Positions 47,721-59,056 of a DNA stretch of 64,000 nt are shown in pieces; within the stretch, counting starts at the first letter, position 1; the number at the start of each line of letters is the position of its first letter. This DNA is from Pantoea sp. At-9b. GTDB lineage: Bacteria; Pseudomonadota; Gammaproteobacteria; Enterobacterales; Enterobacteriaceae. The notes under the pieces were generated by a model, which was not told the DNA's origin, made no database searches, and was given only the letters and a program-made list of their open reading frames with translations. The stretch is taken from positions 3,782,001 through 3,846,000 of the forward strand of contig NC_014837.1 of NCBI RefSeq assembly GCF_000175935.2. The letters run 5' to 3'. Both the position numbers and the translations under genes were made by a program.

Positions 47721-48692
47721 ATGCAATCTGTAGGTACGCCACTACTCTGGGGCAGCTTTGCCGTCGTAGTGCTTATCATGCTGGCGATCGATCTCTTTCT
47801 TCAGGGACGACGCGGCGCACAAACTATGTCATTCAAACAAGCGGCGATCTGGTCGCTGGTTTGGGTTTCCCTCTCATTGCTGTTTAGCGCCGCCTTCTGG
47901 TGGTATCTCAATGGCACCGTCGGGCGCGAAGTTGCCACCGCCCAAACCCTCGCCTTCCTTACCGGTTATATTCTGGAAAAAGCGCTGGCGGTTGATAACG
48001 TCTTCGTCTGGTTGATGCTGTTTAGCTACTTCGCGATTCCGGCCCAATTGCAACGCCGCGTGTTGGTCTATGGCGTATTGGGCGCGATCGTGCTGCGTAC
48101 TATCATGATTTTTGGCGGCAGCTGGCTGGTCACGCAATTTAGCTGGATTCTCTATCTTTTCGGTGCCTTCCTGCTGTTTACCGGCCTGAAAATGGCGCTG
48201 GCGAAGGAAGATGATGACAGCGCTGTGGGTGATAAGCCGCTGGTACGTTGGCTGCGCAAACACCTGCGCATGACTGACAGCCTGGAAGGCGAGAAATTCT
48301 TCACCCGTAAAAACGGTGTGCTGTTCGCCACCCCCTTGTTGCTGGTGTTGATTATGGTGGAGCTGAGCGACGTGATCTTTGCTGTCGACAGTATCCCGGC
48401 GATCTTTGCCGTCACCACCGATCCCTTCATCGTGCTGACCTCTAACCTGTTCGCCATCCTCGGCCTGCGTGCCATGTATTTCCTGCTGGCAAACGTGGCG
48501 GAGCGCTTCTCGATGCTGAAATACGGCCTGGCGATTGTGCTGGTGTTTATCGGTATTAAGATGCTGATCGTTGAGTTCTGGCATATCCCGGTCGGGGTTT
48601 CGCTGGCGGTGGTTGGCGTCATTCTGGGGGGAACGCTGCTGATTAATGCCTGGGTTAACCGCAGAAACGACCAGAAGAAGATATCATCATAA
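47721..48692 (+). CDS. alx: Alx, TerC-family membrane protein (Mn-related)
   Basis: 323 residues, about nine membrane spans, TerC family; conserved acidic membrane residues ([36 protein letters not shown]). E. coli Alx is induced by alkali and linked to Mn export. Preceded by the riboswitch leader and followed by a terminator at 48701-48727. Confidence 0.94.
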   Translation: MQSVGTPLLWGSFAVVVLIMLAIDLFLQGRRGAQTMSFKQAAIWSLVWVSLSLLFSAAFWWYLNGTVGREVATAQTLAFLTGYILEKALAVDNVFVWLMLFSYFAIPAQLQRRVLVYGVLGAIVLRTIMIFGGSWLVTQFSWILYLFGAFLLFTGLKMALAKEDDDSAVGDKPLVRWLRKHLRMTDSLEGEKFFTRKNGVLFATPLLLVLIMVELSDVIFAVDSIPAIFAVTTDPFIVLTSNLFAILGLRAMYFLLANVAERFSMLKYGLAIVLVFIGIKMLIVEFWHIPVGVSLAVVGVILGGTLLINAWVNRRNDQKKISS

Positions 48693-48700
48693 TCTGCTAC

Positions 48701-48727
48701 AGGGGCGTTAATCGCCCCTGCTTTATT
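48701..48727 (+). terminator. terminator after alx
   Basis: Stem AGGGGCG / CGCCCCT with loop TTAAT, then GCTTTATTT. Confidence 0.8.
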
Positions 48728-48924
48728 TCGCCACAATAAATAGTCACATTTTATACTGCTGTCACACCTCGCATCACCAGTAGATCAAAAATCCAATCTT
48801 CCGCACACAGACAGAATTATCTCTTCCCTCAATGCATGTTTTCCTTATACTCCGCCCGTTAAACTAGGGCTGCGTGGTGGCTCCGCGCAGCAAACTTATT
48901 ACCGCCATATAAAAAGATCGTGAT

Positions 48925-50160
48925 ATGCAAACAAACATCATTGGACGTCTGGGCGCGCTGTTTGCGGGCAGCCTGGTAAAACAAATTATGCTGGGTCTGA
49001 TCGCCGGTGTGGCACTGGCCTGGTTTTCGCGCGATGCCGCTCTGGCTGTCGGCCTGTTGGGTGAACTGTTCGTTCGCGCGCTGAAAGCGGTGGCACCATT
49101 GTTGGTACTGGTGCTGGTGATCTCCTCGATTGCTAACCATCAGCAAGGGCAGAAAACCAATATCCGCCCGATTATCATGCTGTATCTGCTCAGCACCTTC
49201 TTTGCCGCCGTGGTCGCGGTCGTTTTCAGCCATCTGTTCCCGCAAATATTGTCGATGAACGTCGGCAAAACGGAAATCACCCCGCCGTCCGGGATTGCCG
49301 AGGTATTGCACGGCCTGCTGATGAGCATGGTGGCCAACCCGATTGATGCGTTGATGAACGCCAATTACATCGGGATTTTAGTGTGGGCGCTGGGACTGGG
49401 CCTGGCTTTCCGTCACGCCAGCCCGAGCAGTAAAGCCTTCCTCAATGATGCCTCGAACGCCGCGACCTGGGTGGTGCGTTGCGTGATCCGCTGTGCACCG
49501 CTGGGCATTTTCGGCCTGGTGGCATCGATTCTGGCCTCCACCGGTTTTGATGCGCTGTGGGAATACGCCAGCCTGCTGTCGTTGCTGCTCGGTTGTATGC
49601 TGCTGATGGCGCTGGTGGTCAATCCGCTGCTGGTGTTTAACAAAATCCGTCGCAATCCCTATCCGCTGGTGTTCACCTGCATCCGTGAGAGCGGCGTCAC
49701 CGCCTTCTTTACCCGCAGCTCTGCGGCCAATATCCCGGTGAATATGGCGCTGGCGAAACGCCTGGGCCTGGATGAGGATACCTATTCGGTTTCGATTCCG
49801 CTGGGTGCCACCATCAGCATGGCGGGGGCATCGATTACCATCACGGTACTGACGCTGGCGGCCGTGCATACGTTGGGAATTTCTGTTGATGTGCCGACGG
49901 CGATTTTGCTCAGCCTGGTGGCCTCGCTGTGCGCCTGTGGCGCTTCCGGGGTAGCAGGTGGTTCACTGCTGCTGATTCCGGTTGCCTGCAATATGTTTGG
50001 CATTCCCAATGATCTGGCGATGCAGGTGGTAGCGGTGGGCTTTATTATTGGCGTGTTGCAGGATTCAGCCGAAACCGCGCTGAACTCTTCAACCGATATT
50101 CTGTTCACTGCGGCGGTATGCCAGGCCGAAGCAGAGCGCGAAACACGCACCGCAGTATAA
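48925..50160 (+). CDS. sstT: sodium/serine-threonine symporter
   Basis: 411 residues, DAACS-family Na+ symporter with about eight membrane spans and re-entrant loops; signature [33 protein letters not shown] region and a [18 protein letters not shown] core. Follows alx as in E. coli. Monocistronic between terminators. Confidence 0.95.
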   Translation: MQTNIIGRLGALFAGSLVKQIMLGLIAGVALAWFSRDAALAVGLLGELFVRALKAVAPLLVLVLVISSIANHQQGQKTNIRPIIMLYLLSTFFAAVVAVVFSHLFPQILSMNVGKTEITPPSGIAEVLHGLLMSMVANPIDALMNANYIGILVWALGLGLAFRHASPSSKAFLNDASNAATWVVRCVIRCAPLGIFGLVASILASTGFDALWEYASLLSLLLGCMLLMALVVNPLLVFNKIRRNPYPLVFTCIRESGVTAFFTRSSAANIPVNMALAKRLGLDEDTYSVSIPLGATISMAGASITITVLTLAAVHTLGISVDVPTAILLSLVASLCACGASGVAGGSLLLIPVACNMFGIPNDLAMQVVAVGFIIGVLQDSAETALNSSTDILFTAAVCQAEAERETRTAV

Positions 50161-50172
50161 TTATTTCCCCAT

Positions 50173-50196
50173 AGCGGCGCGATGAATCGCGCCGCT
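50173..50196. terminator. bidirectional terminator between sstT and uxaA
   Basis: Perfect 10-bp stem AGCGGCGCGA / TCGCGCCGCT with loop TGAA between convergent genes. The same GGCGCGATNAATCGCGCC core appears after yqjG (61856-61873), so it may be a dispersed hairpin family. Confidence 0.75.
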
Positions 50197-50202
50197 TCGG
50201 AT

Positions 50203-51693
50203 TTACAACGTCACCCCGCTTTTAAAAATTGCCAGTTCGCGGAAGTCATTGGCTTCATTGCGCGCAGGTTTGCCGTTGGCAATGGCAACGATCATATCGA
50301 CAAAATCCGCCAGCATCGCCTCCATGCTCATGCCCTCAATCAGCCGTCCGGCGTTGAAATCAATCCAGTGCGGTTTTTTCTCCGCCAGCTGCGTATTGGT
50401 GGCAATTTTCACCGTGGGTACAAAGCCACCATAAGGCGTGCCGCGTCCGGTGGTGAATAACACCATATGGCAGCCTGCCCCTGCTAACGCACTGGTGGCT
50501 ACGGCATCGTTGCCCGGCGCGCTGAGCAGATTAAGGCCCGGTGTTTTCAGGCGCTCACCGTATTTCAGCACATCCACCACCTGGCTCTGCCCGGCTTTTT
50601 GCGTGCAGCCCAGCGACTTCTCCTCCAGCGTGGTGATCCCCCCGGCTTTGTTGCCCGGTGAGGGGTTCTCATAAATCGGCTGTTGGTGGTCGATAAAGTA
50701 GCGTTTGAAGTCGTTAATCATCGCCACGGTTTTATCAAAAGTGGCCTCATCGCGGCAGCGGCTCATCAGGATACGCTCCGCACCGAACATCTCCGGCACT
50801 TCGGTCAGCACCGTGGTGCCGCCATTGGCGATCATCTGATCGGAGAAACGACCCAGCATCGGGTTGGCGGTGATGCCGGAAAAGCCGTCTGAACCGCCAC
50901 ACTCCAGACCAAACTTCAGCTCACTGAGTTTGCCGGGCTGGCGCTGATCATGGCGCATCACATTATATAAAGCATGCAGCCGTTCAAGTCCGGCCTCTAC
51001 CTCATCATCCTGCTGCTGGCACACCATAAATTGCACACGATCGCTTTCAAACGCACCGAGGGTGTCGCGGAACACATCCACCTGGTTGTTCTCGCAACCG
51101 AGACCAATCACCAGCACCGCGCCAGCATTGGGGTGACGCACCATGTTCTGCAACATGGTACGGGTGTTCTCATGGTCCTGGCCCAGCTGCGAGCAGCCAA
51201 AAGGATGGCTGAACAGATGCACGCCATCGATGCCCGCGGCATCATCTGTCTCTTTGAGAAAACGTTGCAGGATCTGGCGCGCGATGCCGTTGACGCACCC
51301 CACGGTGGGCAGGATCCACAATTCATTGCGAATCCCCACCTCGCCGCTGGCGCGACGGTAGATCTGTACGTCACGATCCCCGGCCTGCGGCGGCAGTTCG
51401 AGAAAATCGGGCTGATAATCATATTCGTCGAGATCGCTCAGGTTAGTGCGCGCGTTCTGCGAATGAATGATTTCACCGGCAGCAATCGGCTGCGTGGCGT
51501 GCGCAATCGGTAATCCGTATTTGATCACCAGTGCATCGGTCGCCAGCGGTTGCAGCGCAAATTTATGCCCGCGCCCCACCGCCTGACGCAGCTCCACACG
51601 GACATGATTGATTTCAACCTGGGTATGGGCTTCCAAATCGCGCAACGCCACAGCGACGTTATCGCGTGAATGTATTCTTATCGCATCTTGCAT
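50203..51693 (-). CDS. uxaA: altronate dehydratase
   Basis: 496 residues; N-terminal SAF-type domain (about 1-90) and a large C-terminal dehydratase domain with FGLECGGSDGFSGITANP and iron-binding Cys/His positions. Converts D-altronate to 2-keto-3-deoxygluconate in galacturonate breakdown. Last gene of uxaC-uxaB-uxaA, 4 bases after uxaB. Confidence 0.95.
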   Translation of the reverse strand: MQDAIRIHSRDNVAVALRDLEAHTQVEINHVRVELRQAVGRGHKFALQPLATDALVIKYGLPIAHATQPIAAGEIIHSQNARTNLSDLDEYDYQPDFLELPPQAGDRDVQIYRRASGEVGIRNELWILPTVGCVNGIARQILQRFLKETDDAAGIDGVHLFSHPFGCSQLGQDHENTRTMLQNMVRHPNAGAVLVIGLGCENNQVDVFRDTLGAFESDRVQFMVCQQQDDEVEAGLERLHALYNVMRHDQRQPGKLSELKFGLECGGSDGFSGITANPMLGRFSDQMIANGGTTVLTEVPEMFGAERILMSRCRDEATFDKTVAMINDFKRYFIDHQQPIYENPSPGNKAGGITTLEEKSLGCTQKAGQSQVVDVLKYGERLKTPGLNLLSAPGNDAVATSALAGAGCHMVLFTTGRGTPYGGFVPTVKIATNTQLAEKKPHWIDFNAGRLIEGMSMEAMLADFVDMIVAIANGKPARNEANDFRELAIFKSGVTL

Positions 51694-51697
51694 AGCG

Positions 51698-53149
51698 TTA
51701 TCTCAGTTGTGTCAGCGCCGTTCGCATCCCGTGAACGATGATGTTTTGCAGGTGTTGGCTTACCGCAGCCACCAGCCCTGGCTGCCGGGTTAAATCTTCG
51801 CCCCAATGGCTGGCGTCACTCAGTACCGTGCTGACCAGTTGTTCCACGGGAAGTTGCTGCGTTTGCACCGCTGGCCACAATTCGGCATAGCGTTGCAACC
51901 AGTGGGCATCGTCCTGCAACGGCCAGCTTTTATCGCCCTGCTGGCCGCGATAAAACGCCAGCAACGCCGCAAAGGCAAAGGTCAGGCGTGGCGGCCAGCT
52001 ACCCTGTTGTTGCTGCGCCAGCAACAGTTGCGGCAGCAAACGGGTGCGGAATTTGGTCATGCCGTTCAGCGCGATGGAAAGCAGCGCATGGCGAATAAAA
52101 GGATTACGGAAACGGCGCTGTACCGCATCAGCAAACGCGTGCAGTTCAGCAGTCGGCAGATCGAGCGTGGGGATCACCTCATCACGCAGCAACACCTCAA
52201 CGAAGCCGGCGATCTGCGCATCATCCATCGCTTCACCGACGCTCTCCAGACCAGACTGGAACGCCACCGGTACCATCGCGGTATGCGCACCATTAAGGAT
52301 CGCCACTTTTTGCGCTTTGTAAGGGGTGATGTCCTCCACCAGCTTCACTTCCGGTGCCAGCGCGGCCAGTTTCAGTTCCTGCGCCAACGCGCCTGGCCCC
52401 TGGATCACAAACTGGTAATACACCTCGCCCGCCACCAGAAAACGATCTTCGTAGCCCAATTGGGTGGCGATGGCGTCACTGTCTGCCGGGAAGCCGGTGA
52501 CAATACGATCCACCAGCGTGTTGTAGAACGCACAATGCTGCTGCACCCACTGAGCAAAGGCCGGCGGCAACTGCCAGTGGCTGGCATAACGCAGCACCAG
52601 TTCGCGCAACGTATCGCCGTTGTAGTCAATCAATTCACAGGGAACGATTAACCAGCCCTTGTCCGCTGAACCGGCGAAGTGCTGGTAACGCGCCCACAGC
52701 AACTGGGTCAGCTTGCCGGGGAAAGAGGACGCCGGCGCATCAGCCAGTCGATCCTGTTCGGCAAAAGCGATCCCTGCTTCGGTGGTGTTGGAGAACACAA
52801 AACGCATTTCGGGCGCACGCGCCAACGCAAGAAACGCGTCGAACTGTTGATACGGTTGGATCTCCCGGTTGAGGCTACGGATCAGGCGAGTTTCGCTCAC
52901 CTGTTCCCCTGCCGGGTTCAAGCCGCGAATCAGCGTGGTATACAAGCCATCCTGCTGATTCAGCGAGTCTTTTACTTCCCGGTTACGCGGCCGCACCACC
53001 ACCACACCGGCATCGGTGCCCTGATGTTCGTTTAGCCAGTCGAGCTGCCAGTCAATAAAGGCACGCAGAAAATTCCCCTCACCAAACTGAATCACGCGAT
53101 CGGTATAGCGAGCGCCGGGAAAATCGTGACGGTTTAGCCGCTGCATCAT
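51698..53149 (-). CDS. uxaB: tagaturonate reductase (altronate oxidoreductase)
   Basis: 483 residues of the mannitol dehydrogenase family, NAD-dependent: [34 protein letters not shown]. Reduces D-tagaturonate to D-altronate. Overlaps the uxaC stop by one base (TGATG). In E. coli uxaB is a separate unit; here it sits inside a uxaCBA operon. Confidence 0.93.
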   Translation of the reverse strand: MMQRLNRHDFPGARYTDRVIQFGEGNFLRAFIDWQLDWLNEHQGTDAGVVVVRPRNREVKDSLNQQDGLYTTLIRGLNPAGEQVSETRLIRSLNREIQPYQQFDAFLALARAPEMRFVFSNTTEAGIAFAEQDRLADAPASSFPGKLTQLLWARYQHFAGSADKGWLIVPCELIDYNGDTLRELVLRYASHWQLPPAFAQWVQQHCAFYNTLVDRIVTGFPADSDAIATQLGYEDRFLVAGEVYYQFVIQGPGALAQELKLAALAPEVKLVEDITPYKAQKVAILNGAHTAMVPVAFQSGLESVGEAMDDAQIAGFVEVLLRDEVIPTLDLPTAELHAFADAVQRRFRNPFIRHALLSIALNGMTKFRTRLLPQLLLAQQQQGSWPPRLTFAFAALLAFYRGQQGDKSWPLQDDAHWLQRYAELWPAVQTQQLPVEQLVSTVLSDASHWGEDLTRQPGLVAAVSQHLQNIIVHGMRTALTQLR

Positions 53150-54564
53150 CAGGCTCCTAACTCAATGCCGAAGTAATCACGCGCATTGTTGAAACAGATG
53201 TTTTGTACCATCTGTCCCAGTAGCGCTTCGTCGGCAGGCGCTTCGCCACGCTCCACCCAATTGCCGATCATCTGACACAGCAGGCGACGGAAATATTCGT
53301 GACGGGTATAGGACAGGAAGCTGCGGCTGTCGGTGAGCATGCCAACAAAACGGCTAAGCAGGCCAATCTGCGCCAGTTGTGTCATCTGACGCTGCATACC
53401 ATCGAGCTGATCGTTGAACCACCATGCCGAACCAAACTGCATCTTGCCGGGTTCGCCTTCACCCTGGAAATTCCCGGCCATGGTCGCCAGCACTTCGTTA
53501 TCACGTGGGTTGAGGCAATAGAGGATGGTTTTGGGTAACCCGCTCTGGCGGTTTTGCGCATCCAACAGGCGTGCCAGTGGGATCGCCAGCGGTGCATCGT
53601 TAATGGAGTCGAACCCCGTATCGGGTCCCAGCAGCTCAAAGTGGTGGCGATTGGCGTTACGCAGCGCACCAATGTGGTACTGCTGCGCCCAACCGCGCCG
53701 GGCATATTCGCTACCCAGCCACACCAGTACCGCCGTTTTAAACTGCGCGGTCTCTTCGTTGGACGGCGCAGTGCCTTGCAAGCGACGCGTCAGAATGCCA
53801 TCCAGCGTTGCTTCATCGGCTTCGGCATACACCACCACATCCAGCGCGTGGTCGGAAATCTTGCAGCCGTGCGCAGCAAAGTGATCAAGACGTTTGCTTA
53901 AGGCACGACGCAGATCGTCAAAACGCTGTACGCTGACATCGGCAACTTGCTCCAGCTTGTGAATCCACGGCAGGAAGGTTTCCAGCTCGATATTGAAGGC
54001 TTTATCCGGACGCCAGCTGGGCAGCACTTTGACGCTGAAGCTGTCATCCTGTGCCAGCGCGCGATGATGCTGTAAATCGTCCAGCGGATCATCGGTGGTG
54101 CCGACCATTTTCACCTTCATCTGCTGCATGATGCCGCGCGCGGTGAAGGCATCCTGCGCCAATAAGGCATTGCAGCGATCCCAGATAGCGTCTGCCGTTT
54201 GCTCAGACAGCAGTACATCGGTAATGCCAAACGGGCGGCGCAGTTCGAGGTGTGTCCAGTGATACAAAGGGTTACCAATGGTGTGCGGCACGGTGCGCGC
54301 CCAAGCATTAAATTTCTCACGATCGCTGGCGGCACCGGTACAGAGCGCTTCCGGTACACCATTGGCACGCATCGCTCGCCATTTATAGTGATCGCCTTTC
54401 AGCCAGATGTCATAGAGGTTGGTAAAGCGGTAATTTTCGGCAATCTGCTGTGGTGGCAGATGACAGTGATAATCGAAAATCGGTTGGTCTTTGGCGTAGT
54501 CATGATAAAGACGACGCGCAAATTCGCTTTCCAGTAAAAAATCCTCACTCATAAAACGCGACAT
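53149..54564 (-). CDS. uxaC: glucuronate/galacturonate isomerase
   Basis: 471 residues, UxaC amidohydrolase-like family: [36 protein letters not shown] and [23 protein letters not shown]. First enzyme of hexuronate breakdown (D-galacturonate to tagaturonate, D-glucuronate to fructuronate). First gene of the operon, read from the shared region with exuT. Confidence 0.96.
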   Translation of the reverse strand: MSRFMSEDFLLESEFARRLYHDYAKDQPIFDYHCHLPPQQIAENYRFTNLYDIWLKGDHYKWRAMRANGVPEALCTGAASDREKFNAWARTVPHTIGNPLYHWTHLELRRPFGITDVLLSEQTADAIWDRCNALLAQDAFTARGIMQQMKVKMVGTTDDPLDDLQHHRALAQDDSFSVKVLPSWRPDKAFNIELETFLPWIHKLEQVADVSVQRFDDLRRALSKRLDHFAAHGCKISDHALDVVVYAEADEATLDGILTRRLQGTAPSNEETAQFKTAVLVWLGSEYARRGWAQQYHIGALRNANRHHFELLGPDTGFDSINDAPLAIPLARLLDAQNRQSGLPKTILYCLNPRDNEVLATMAGNFQGEGEPGKMQFGSAWWFNDQLDGMQRQMTQLAQIGLLSRFVGMLTDSRSFLSYTRHEYFRRLLCQMIGNWVERGEAPADEALLGQMVQNICFNNARDYFGIELGA

Positions 54565-54604
54565 ACCTGCTTCCTCATTTTTGTAGCCTGTTGGCTAATG
54601 ACAC

Positions 54605-54623
54605 AAAGTTATCATACCAATTT
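54605..54623. promoter_or_regulatory. ExuR/UxuR-type operator near uxaC
   Basis: AAAGTTATCATACCAATTT is close to the ExuR/UxuR palindrome (AAATTGGTATACCAATTT type), 41 bases upstream of the uxaC start. Confidence 0.75.
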
Positions 54624-54643
54624 CGCCATCCGGCAAAATTCTT

Positions 54644-54659
54644 TGCGATACACCTCACA
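54644..54659. promoter_or_regulatory. CRP-binding site in the uxaC-exuT region
   Basis: TGCGATACACCTCACA matches TGTGA-N6-TCACA at nine of ten key bases. A second, weaker match TGTGATAGCTCTCAAC is at 54767-54782 near exuT. Confidence 0.65.
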
Positions 54660-54786
54660 TTAATGACAGCTTTTTAGTGTGGATATGGACAAAAAACGCA
54701 CACAAACGCAGCTAACTTGCTGTTATTACGTTGAACAACAGTATCACACACGTATTTAAGGGTTTTTGTGATAGCTCTCAACTTTT

Positions 54787-54804
54787 AAAGTTGTATAACA
54801 AGTT
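54787..54804. promoter_or_regulatory. ExuR-type operator near exuT
   Basis: AAAGTTGTATAACAAGTT, a good dyad of the ExuR/UxuR type, lies about 155 bases before exuT. The remaining 54565-54958 sequence shows no gene. Confidence 0.7.
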
Positions 54805-54958
54805 AACCTCTCGCTCCATTGATGCCACACCGATGGCACAGGCAAGGAAATAAAGGCGCGCTTTCAGCGCCTGCGGGCGTGAAGAGAGTTGTCTCACGTG
54901 CAGTCCCGCTCCAGATAACAACAGCGGCAGCGCCGCAACGACAAACTGGAAGAGGTTA

Positions 54959-56263
54959 ATGATGCGTAAGATCAAAGGGCTACGCTGGTACATGATTGGG
55001 CTGGTGACGATGGGCACCGTGCTGGGCTACCTGACGCGTAATACCATTGCCGTAGCAGCACCCACGCTGGCGACCCAGCTTCACATCACCACCCAGCAAT
55101 ATTCATATATCGTCGCCGCTTATTCGGCTTGTTACACCGTGATGCAGCCGGTTGCCGGTTACGTGCTGGACATGTTGGGCACCAAAGTGGGCTATGCGGT
55201 GTTTGCCGTGCTCTGGGCTATCTTCTGTGCCGCTACCGCGCTGGCGGGGAGCTGGGGCGGCTTTGCGCTGGCACGTGGTGCGGTCGGTGCCGCCGAAGCG
55301 GCAATGATCCCGGCGGGATTAAAAGCCAGCAGCGAGTGGTTCCCGGCGAAAGAACGATCCGTTGCGGTGGGCTATTTCAACGTCGGTTCATCAATTGGTG
55401 CGATGCTGGCTCCGCCCCTGGTGGTATGGGCCATTGTGGCGCACAGCTGGCAGATGGCGTTTATCATCACTGGCGTGCTGAGCATGATTTGGGCGCTGTG
55501 CTGGCTGGTGTTTTATAAACATCCGAAACAACAAACCAAACTGAGCGAAGAAGAGCGTCACTACATCATTGCCGGTCAGGAAGTACAGCATCAAACCGGC
55601 AACAGCAGCAAAATGTCAGTGGGTCAGATTTTGCGTAACCGTCAGTTCTGGGGCATTGCGCTGCCGCGTTTCCTCGCCGAACCGGCCTGGGGCACCTTCA
55701 ACGCGTGGATTCCGCTGTTTATGTTTAAGGTGTATGGCTTCAATCTGAAGGAGATTGCGCTGTTCGCGTGGATGCCAATGCTGTTTGCCGACTTCGGCTG
55801 CATCCTGGGTGGGTATCTGCCGCCGCTGTTTCAACGCTGGTTCGGCGTCAATCTCATCGTCTCACGTAAGTTAGTGGTCACTATGGGCGCGGTGTTGATG
55901 ATCGGCCCGGGCACCATCGGCCTGTTTACCAGCCCGTATGTCGCGATTGGTTTGCTGTGTATCGGTGGTTTTGCACACCAGGCCCTGTCCGGCGCACTGA
56001 TCACTTTGTCATCAGACGTGTTCGGTCGTAATGAGGTGGCAACCGCCAACGGCCTGACCGGTATGGCTGCCTGGACCGCCAGCACCCTGTTTGCGCTGGT
56101 CGTGGGTGCTTTGGCTGATACCCTTGGTTTTAGCCCGCTGTTTGCTGCGCTGGCAGTGTTTGACTTGATCGGTGCGGTAGTCATCTGGAGCGTGCTGAAA
56201 AACAAACCGGTTTCCGAGCTGGAAAGTGCGCCCCCCGTCCACACGGCGGCGGCCCGTAGTTAA
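54959..56263 (+). CDS. exuT: hexuronate transporter
   Basis: 434 residues, 12 membrane spans, anion:cation symporter branch of the MFS: WYMIGLVTMGTVLGYLTRNTIAVAAPTLA and GFALARGAVGAAEAAMIPAGLKASSEWFP. Imports galacturonate and glucuronate. Divergent from uxaC and followed by exuR, as in E. coli. Confidence 0.95.
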   Translation: MMRKIKGLRWYMIGLVTMGTVLGYLTRNTIAVAAPTLATQLHITTQQYSYIVAAYSACYTVMQPVAGYVLDMLGTKVGYAVFAVLWAIFCAATALAGSWGGFALARGAVGAAEAAMIPAGLKASSEWFPAKERSVAVGYFNVGSSIGAMLAPPLVVWAIVAHSWQMAFIITGVLSMIWALCWLVFYKHPKQQTKLSEEERHYIIAGQEVQHQTGNSSKMSVGQILRNRQFWGIALPRFLAEPAWGTFNAWIPLFMFKVYGFNLKEIALFAWMPMLFADFGCILGGYLPPLFQRWFGVNLIVSRKLVVTMGAVLMIGPGTIGLFTSPYVAIGLLCIGGFAHQALSGALITLSSDVFGRNEVATANGLTGMAAWTASTLFALVVGALADTLGFSPLFAALAVFDLIGAVVIWSVLKNKPVSELESAPPVHTAAARS

Positions 56264-56308
56264 TCTCTTCGGGCTGGTGTGAGCCAGCCCATTTCTTCCG
56301 CCCGCCTG

Positions 56309-56324
56309 AAGTGGTATAACAACT
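56309..56324 (+). promoter_or_regulatory. ExuR-type operator before exuR
   Basis: AAGTGGTATAACAACT, similar to the two sites above, lies 31 bases before exuR and suggests autoregulation. Confidence 0.65.
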
Positions 56325-56354
56325 CCTCGTTTACCTGCATAGCGGAACCGCGCA

Positions 56355-57128
56355 ATGGACCTGACCGAATCCCGACGCCTTTATCAACAACTGGCCAGCG
56401 AGCTAAAACGCCGCATTGAAGCCGGTGAATACCCGGTGGGCGATAAACTCCCTGCCGAGCGTTTAATCGCCGAGGAGATGCAGGTCAGCCGCACCGTGGT
56501 GCGTGAAGCAATTATCATGCTGGAAGTCGAAGGCTACGTCGAAGTGCGTAAAGGTTCCGGCATTCACGTTATTGCCAGCCAACAGCAAAATCGCATCGTC
56601 ACCTCCAGCCAGCTGGAGTTCGCCAGTTTCGGTCCGTTTGAATTGTTGCAGGCGCGTCAGTTGATTGAGAGCAATGTGGCAGAGTTTGCCGCGACCCAGG
56701 TGACTCGCCAGGACATTATGGCGCTGATGGCCATTCAGGAAAAAGCCCGTCAGGAAGACCACTTCCGTGATTCGGAGTGGGACATGCAGTTCCATGTGCG
56801 TATTGCGCAATCGACGCAAAACAGCGCCTTAGCCGCGATTGTGGAAAAGATGTGGCTGCACCGCCTGCACAATCCCTACTGGCTGAAATTGCATGAACAT
56901 ATTGATCAACGCAACATCCTCAGTTGGTGCGACGATCACGATCAGATTCTAAAAGCACTTATCCGCAAAGATCCCGCCGCCAGTAAGCTGGCTATGTGGC
57001 AGCATCTGGAAAATACTAAACAGATGCTGTTTAACGCTACCGCAGACGATTTTGAGTTTAATGTCGACCGTTACATGTTTGCTGAAAACCCGGTTATCCT
57101 GCCGGAAGGCACTGATAACGCCCGCTAA
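56355..57128 (+). CDS. exuR: hexuronate repressor, GntR family
   Basis: 257 residues. N-terminal GntR winged HTH ([49 protein letters not shown]) and a C-terminal FCD ligand domain with metal-binding His/Asp residues. Represses uxaCBA and exuT until hexuronates are present, by homology; operators at 54605, 54787 and 56309. Confidence 0.95.
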   Translation: MDLTESRRLYQQLASELKRRIEAGEYPVGDKLPAERLIAEEMQVSRTVVREAIIMLEVEGYVEVRKGSGIHVIASQQQNRIVTSSQLEFASFGPFELLQARQLIESNVAEFAATQVTRQDIMALMAIQEKARQEDHFRDSEWDMQFHVRIAQSTQNSALAAIVEKMWLHRLHNPYWLKLHEHIDQRNILSWCDDHDQILKALIRKDPAASKLAMWQHLENTKQMLFNATADDFEFNVDRYMFAENPVILPEGTDNAR

Positions 57129-57450
57129 TTTTGCTGATTTTCCAGGCAGGAAAGTCAGTTAATCTGCAATAGTGTCAGCTCATGTAAAGCTCCTTTGGGC
57201 CAGTTGCATCTAAAGGTAAAACTCCTCTCTTGCGGGAACTTTCTACTGTCTCAGATCTATGATTTTTGTTACAGTTATCGCCCTTTTCTTACCCTTTGCG
57301 ACAGGGCATTAAAAAGTTGCTGATTTAACAATCAATTCTGGAAGGATCCGGAAAATCCGGCTCAGCTGTGCTCCTAAAATGCATAACTAAACTGCCAGCT
57401 AGTGCTCCAGCCCTTCGGGCACGTTTAACAATGATGTTCAGGACCGATTG
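57129..57450. other. intergenic region exuR-yqjA
   Basis: About 320 bases with no convincing gene; it must carry the yqjA-mzrA promoter. GTAAAG (57184) and GGTAAAAC (57215) are half sites resembling a CpxR box, but their spacing does not fit well. No strong terminator seen after exuR. Confidence 0.4.
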
Positions 57451-58125
57451 ATGGATATTTTGCAGGCATTACTGCATGCCTTATGGCAGCAGGATTTCGA
57501 AACACTCTCCGACCCGACACTGGTGTGGGCCATTTATGGCGTGCTGTTCATGATTTTGTTCCTTGAGAATGGCTTGCTGCCCGCGGCATTTCTGCCCGGC
57601 GACAGTCTGCTGATTCTGGTAGGCGTGCTGATCGCCAAAGGCACCATGAACTTCCCACTCACCATCCTGGTACTGACCACCGGCGCCAGCCTCGGTTGCT
57701 GGGTCAGCTACATTCAGGGACGCTGGCTGGGCAATACCCCCACCGTTCAAAAATGGCTGTCCCATCTGCCCGCGCAATATCACCAGCGCGCGCATAGTCT
57801 GTTTCACCGCCATGGACTCTCCGCCCTGCTGATTGGCCGCTTTATCGCGTTTGTGCGTACCCTGCTGCCCACCATCGCCGGGTTGTCGGGCCTGAGCAAC
57901 GCGCGTTTCCAGTTCTTTAACTGGGTGAGCGGCTTGTTGTGGGTGGTGATCCTGACGGTGCTCGGCTTCGCACTCGGCAAGACCCCTATTTTCCGTCGCT
58001 ATGAAGACGAACTGATGTTCTGTCTGATGATGCTACCGCTGGTATTGCTGGTGTTTGGCCTTGTCGGTTCGCTGGTAGTGCTCTGGCGTAAACGTCAGTC
58101 TGATCAGAACGGGAAGTCACAGTGA
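57451..58125 (+). CDS. yqjA: YqjA, DedA-family membrane protein
   Basis: 224 residues from the ATG at 57451 (a TTG codon just before is in frame). DedA/SNARE-associated domain with [24 protein letters not shown] and [19 protein letters not shown]; about five membrane spans. E. coli YqjA supports proton-dependent membrane homeostasis and alkaline/drug tolerance. Stop overlaps the start of mzrA. Confidence 0.94.
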   Translation: MDILQALLHALWQQDFETLSDPTLVWAIYGVLFMILFLENGLLPAAFLPGDSLLILVGVLIAKGTMNFPLTILVLTTGASLGCWVSYIQGRWLGNTPTVQKWLSHLPAQYHQRAHSLFHRHGLSALLIGRFIAFVRTLLPTIAGLSGLSNARFQFFNWVSGLLWVVILTVLGFALGKTPIFRRYEDELMFCLMMLPLVLLVFGLVGSLVVLWRKRQSDQNGKSQ

Positions 58126-58493
58126 TGAAAATTCTGACCCGCATCCCCAGGCGTCTGCTGCCCTGGTTGTTGGGTGGTGCGCTGGCTCTCGTTGCCGTCA
58201 GCTTCGCCCCTGCGTTGTTGAGCCATGAAACCGTGGTACAGATTCGCGTGGCCAACAGCGGCACCCCGCTGCCGGATGGCTTCTATCTGTATCAACAGCT
58301 CTCCGCTCAAGGGGTACGCATCAAAAGCATTACCCCTTCTGGCGATGCATTGGTGATTCACTTCGAAAACGAAGAGCAAAGTTTGGCCGCGCAGAAAGTG
58401 CTGCGTCGCTTGCTGCCACAGGGGTTTGTGGTGGCGGCTGGTCATCAGGCATCACAGCAGAATCAGGACGCTAATCGTTCGATTTACAGCTAA
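58125..58493 (+). CDS. mzrA: MzrA, EnvZ/OmpR modulator
   Basis: 122 residues with an N-terminal membrane span (about 11-32, [18 protein letters not shown]) and a periplasmic domain. MzrA binds EnvZ and links the Cpx and EnvZ/OmpR systems in E. coli. The start overlaps the yqjA stop by one base. Confidence 0.9.
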   Translation: MKILTRIPRRLLPWLLGGALALVAVSFAPALLSHETVVQIRVANSGTPLPDGFYLYQQLSAQGVRIKSITPSGDALVIHFENEEQSLAAQKVLRRLLPQGFVVAAGHQASQQNQDANRSIYS

Positions 58494-58497
58494 ATCA

Positions 58498-58525
58498 GGT
58501 TGCCCGGACATGGTGCCGGGCAACC
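58498..58525 (+). terminator. hairpin after mzrA
   Basis: Perfect 10-bp stem GGTTGCCCGG / CCGGGCAACC with an 8-base loop; no U-run. Confidence 0.6.
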
Positions 58526-58666
58526 GCTACTCCTCGCTATCTCCGCGTCTTCTTTGAATTTTTTCATCCGCTGTCTATGCTTAAAGGTAGCGCGAGCACA
58601 AGACAAGCTGGGAAGTCTATCCTGCCCGGTTTGCGGCAGGTCATTCACAAAGGAAGGTTTTACCTG

Positions 58667-59041
58667 ATGAAACGTCAATTACTCTTGGGTGCTGTTCTCT
58701 TCTCCCTCTCCGGTTCACTGCTGGCAGCAGAGTCACTGTGCCAGCAGAAGGAGCAGGACATTCAGCGCGAAATTGGTATGGCAAAGCAGCATGATAACCA
58801 GCGCCGGGTCACCGGGCTGGAACGCGCGTTAACCGAAGTGCGCGCCAGTTGTACCGATGAAAAACTGAAAGCCGCGCACCGCGAGCGTATTGAAGCGCAA
58901 AAGCATGATGTGGCCGAACGTGAGCGTGAGTTGAAAGAAGAACGCCAGCAAGGTAATGACAAAGAGAAGATCGCAAAACGCGAGCGCAAGCTGGAAGAAG
59001 CGCGCCACGAACTGAAACAACTCGAGGCTGAGCGCTATTAA
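58667..59041 (+). CDS. yqjC: YqjC, DUF1090 periplasmic protein
   Basis: 124 residues from the ATG at 58667 (AAGGAAGG upstream); the frame upstream to 58577 lacks a good start signal. Signal peptide MKRQLLLGAVLFSLSGSLLA, then a charged, coiled-coil-like helical body with many Glu/Lys/Arg and two cysteines (C25, C71 region). Function unknown. Confidence 0.9.
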   Translation: MKRQLLLGAVLFSLSGSLLAAESLCQQKEQDIQREIGMAKQHDNQRRVTGLERALTEVRASCTDEKLKAAHRERIEAQKHDVAERERELKEERQQGNDKEKIAKRERKLEEARHELKQLEAERY

Positions 59042-59056
59042 TCGGAATTACTGTTA

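Noticed and set aside
57184..57222. CpxR box upstream of yqjA
   Set aside because: GTAAA half sites exist but are not spaced by five bases; too weak to call.
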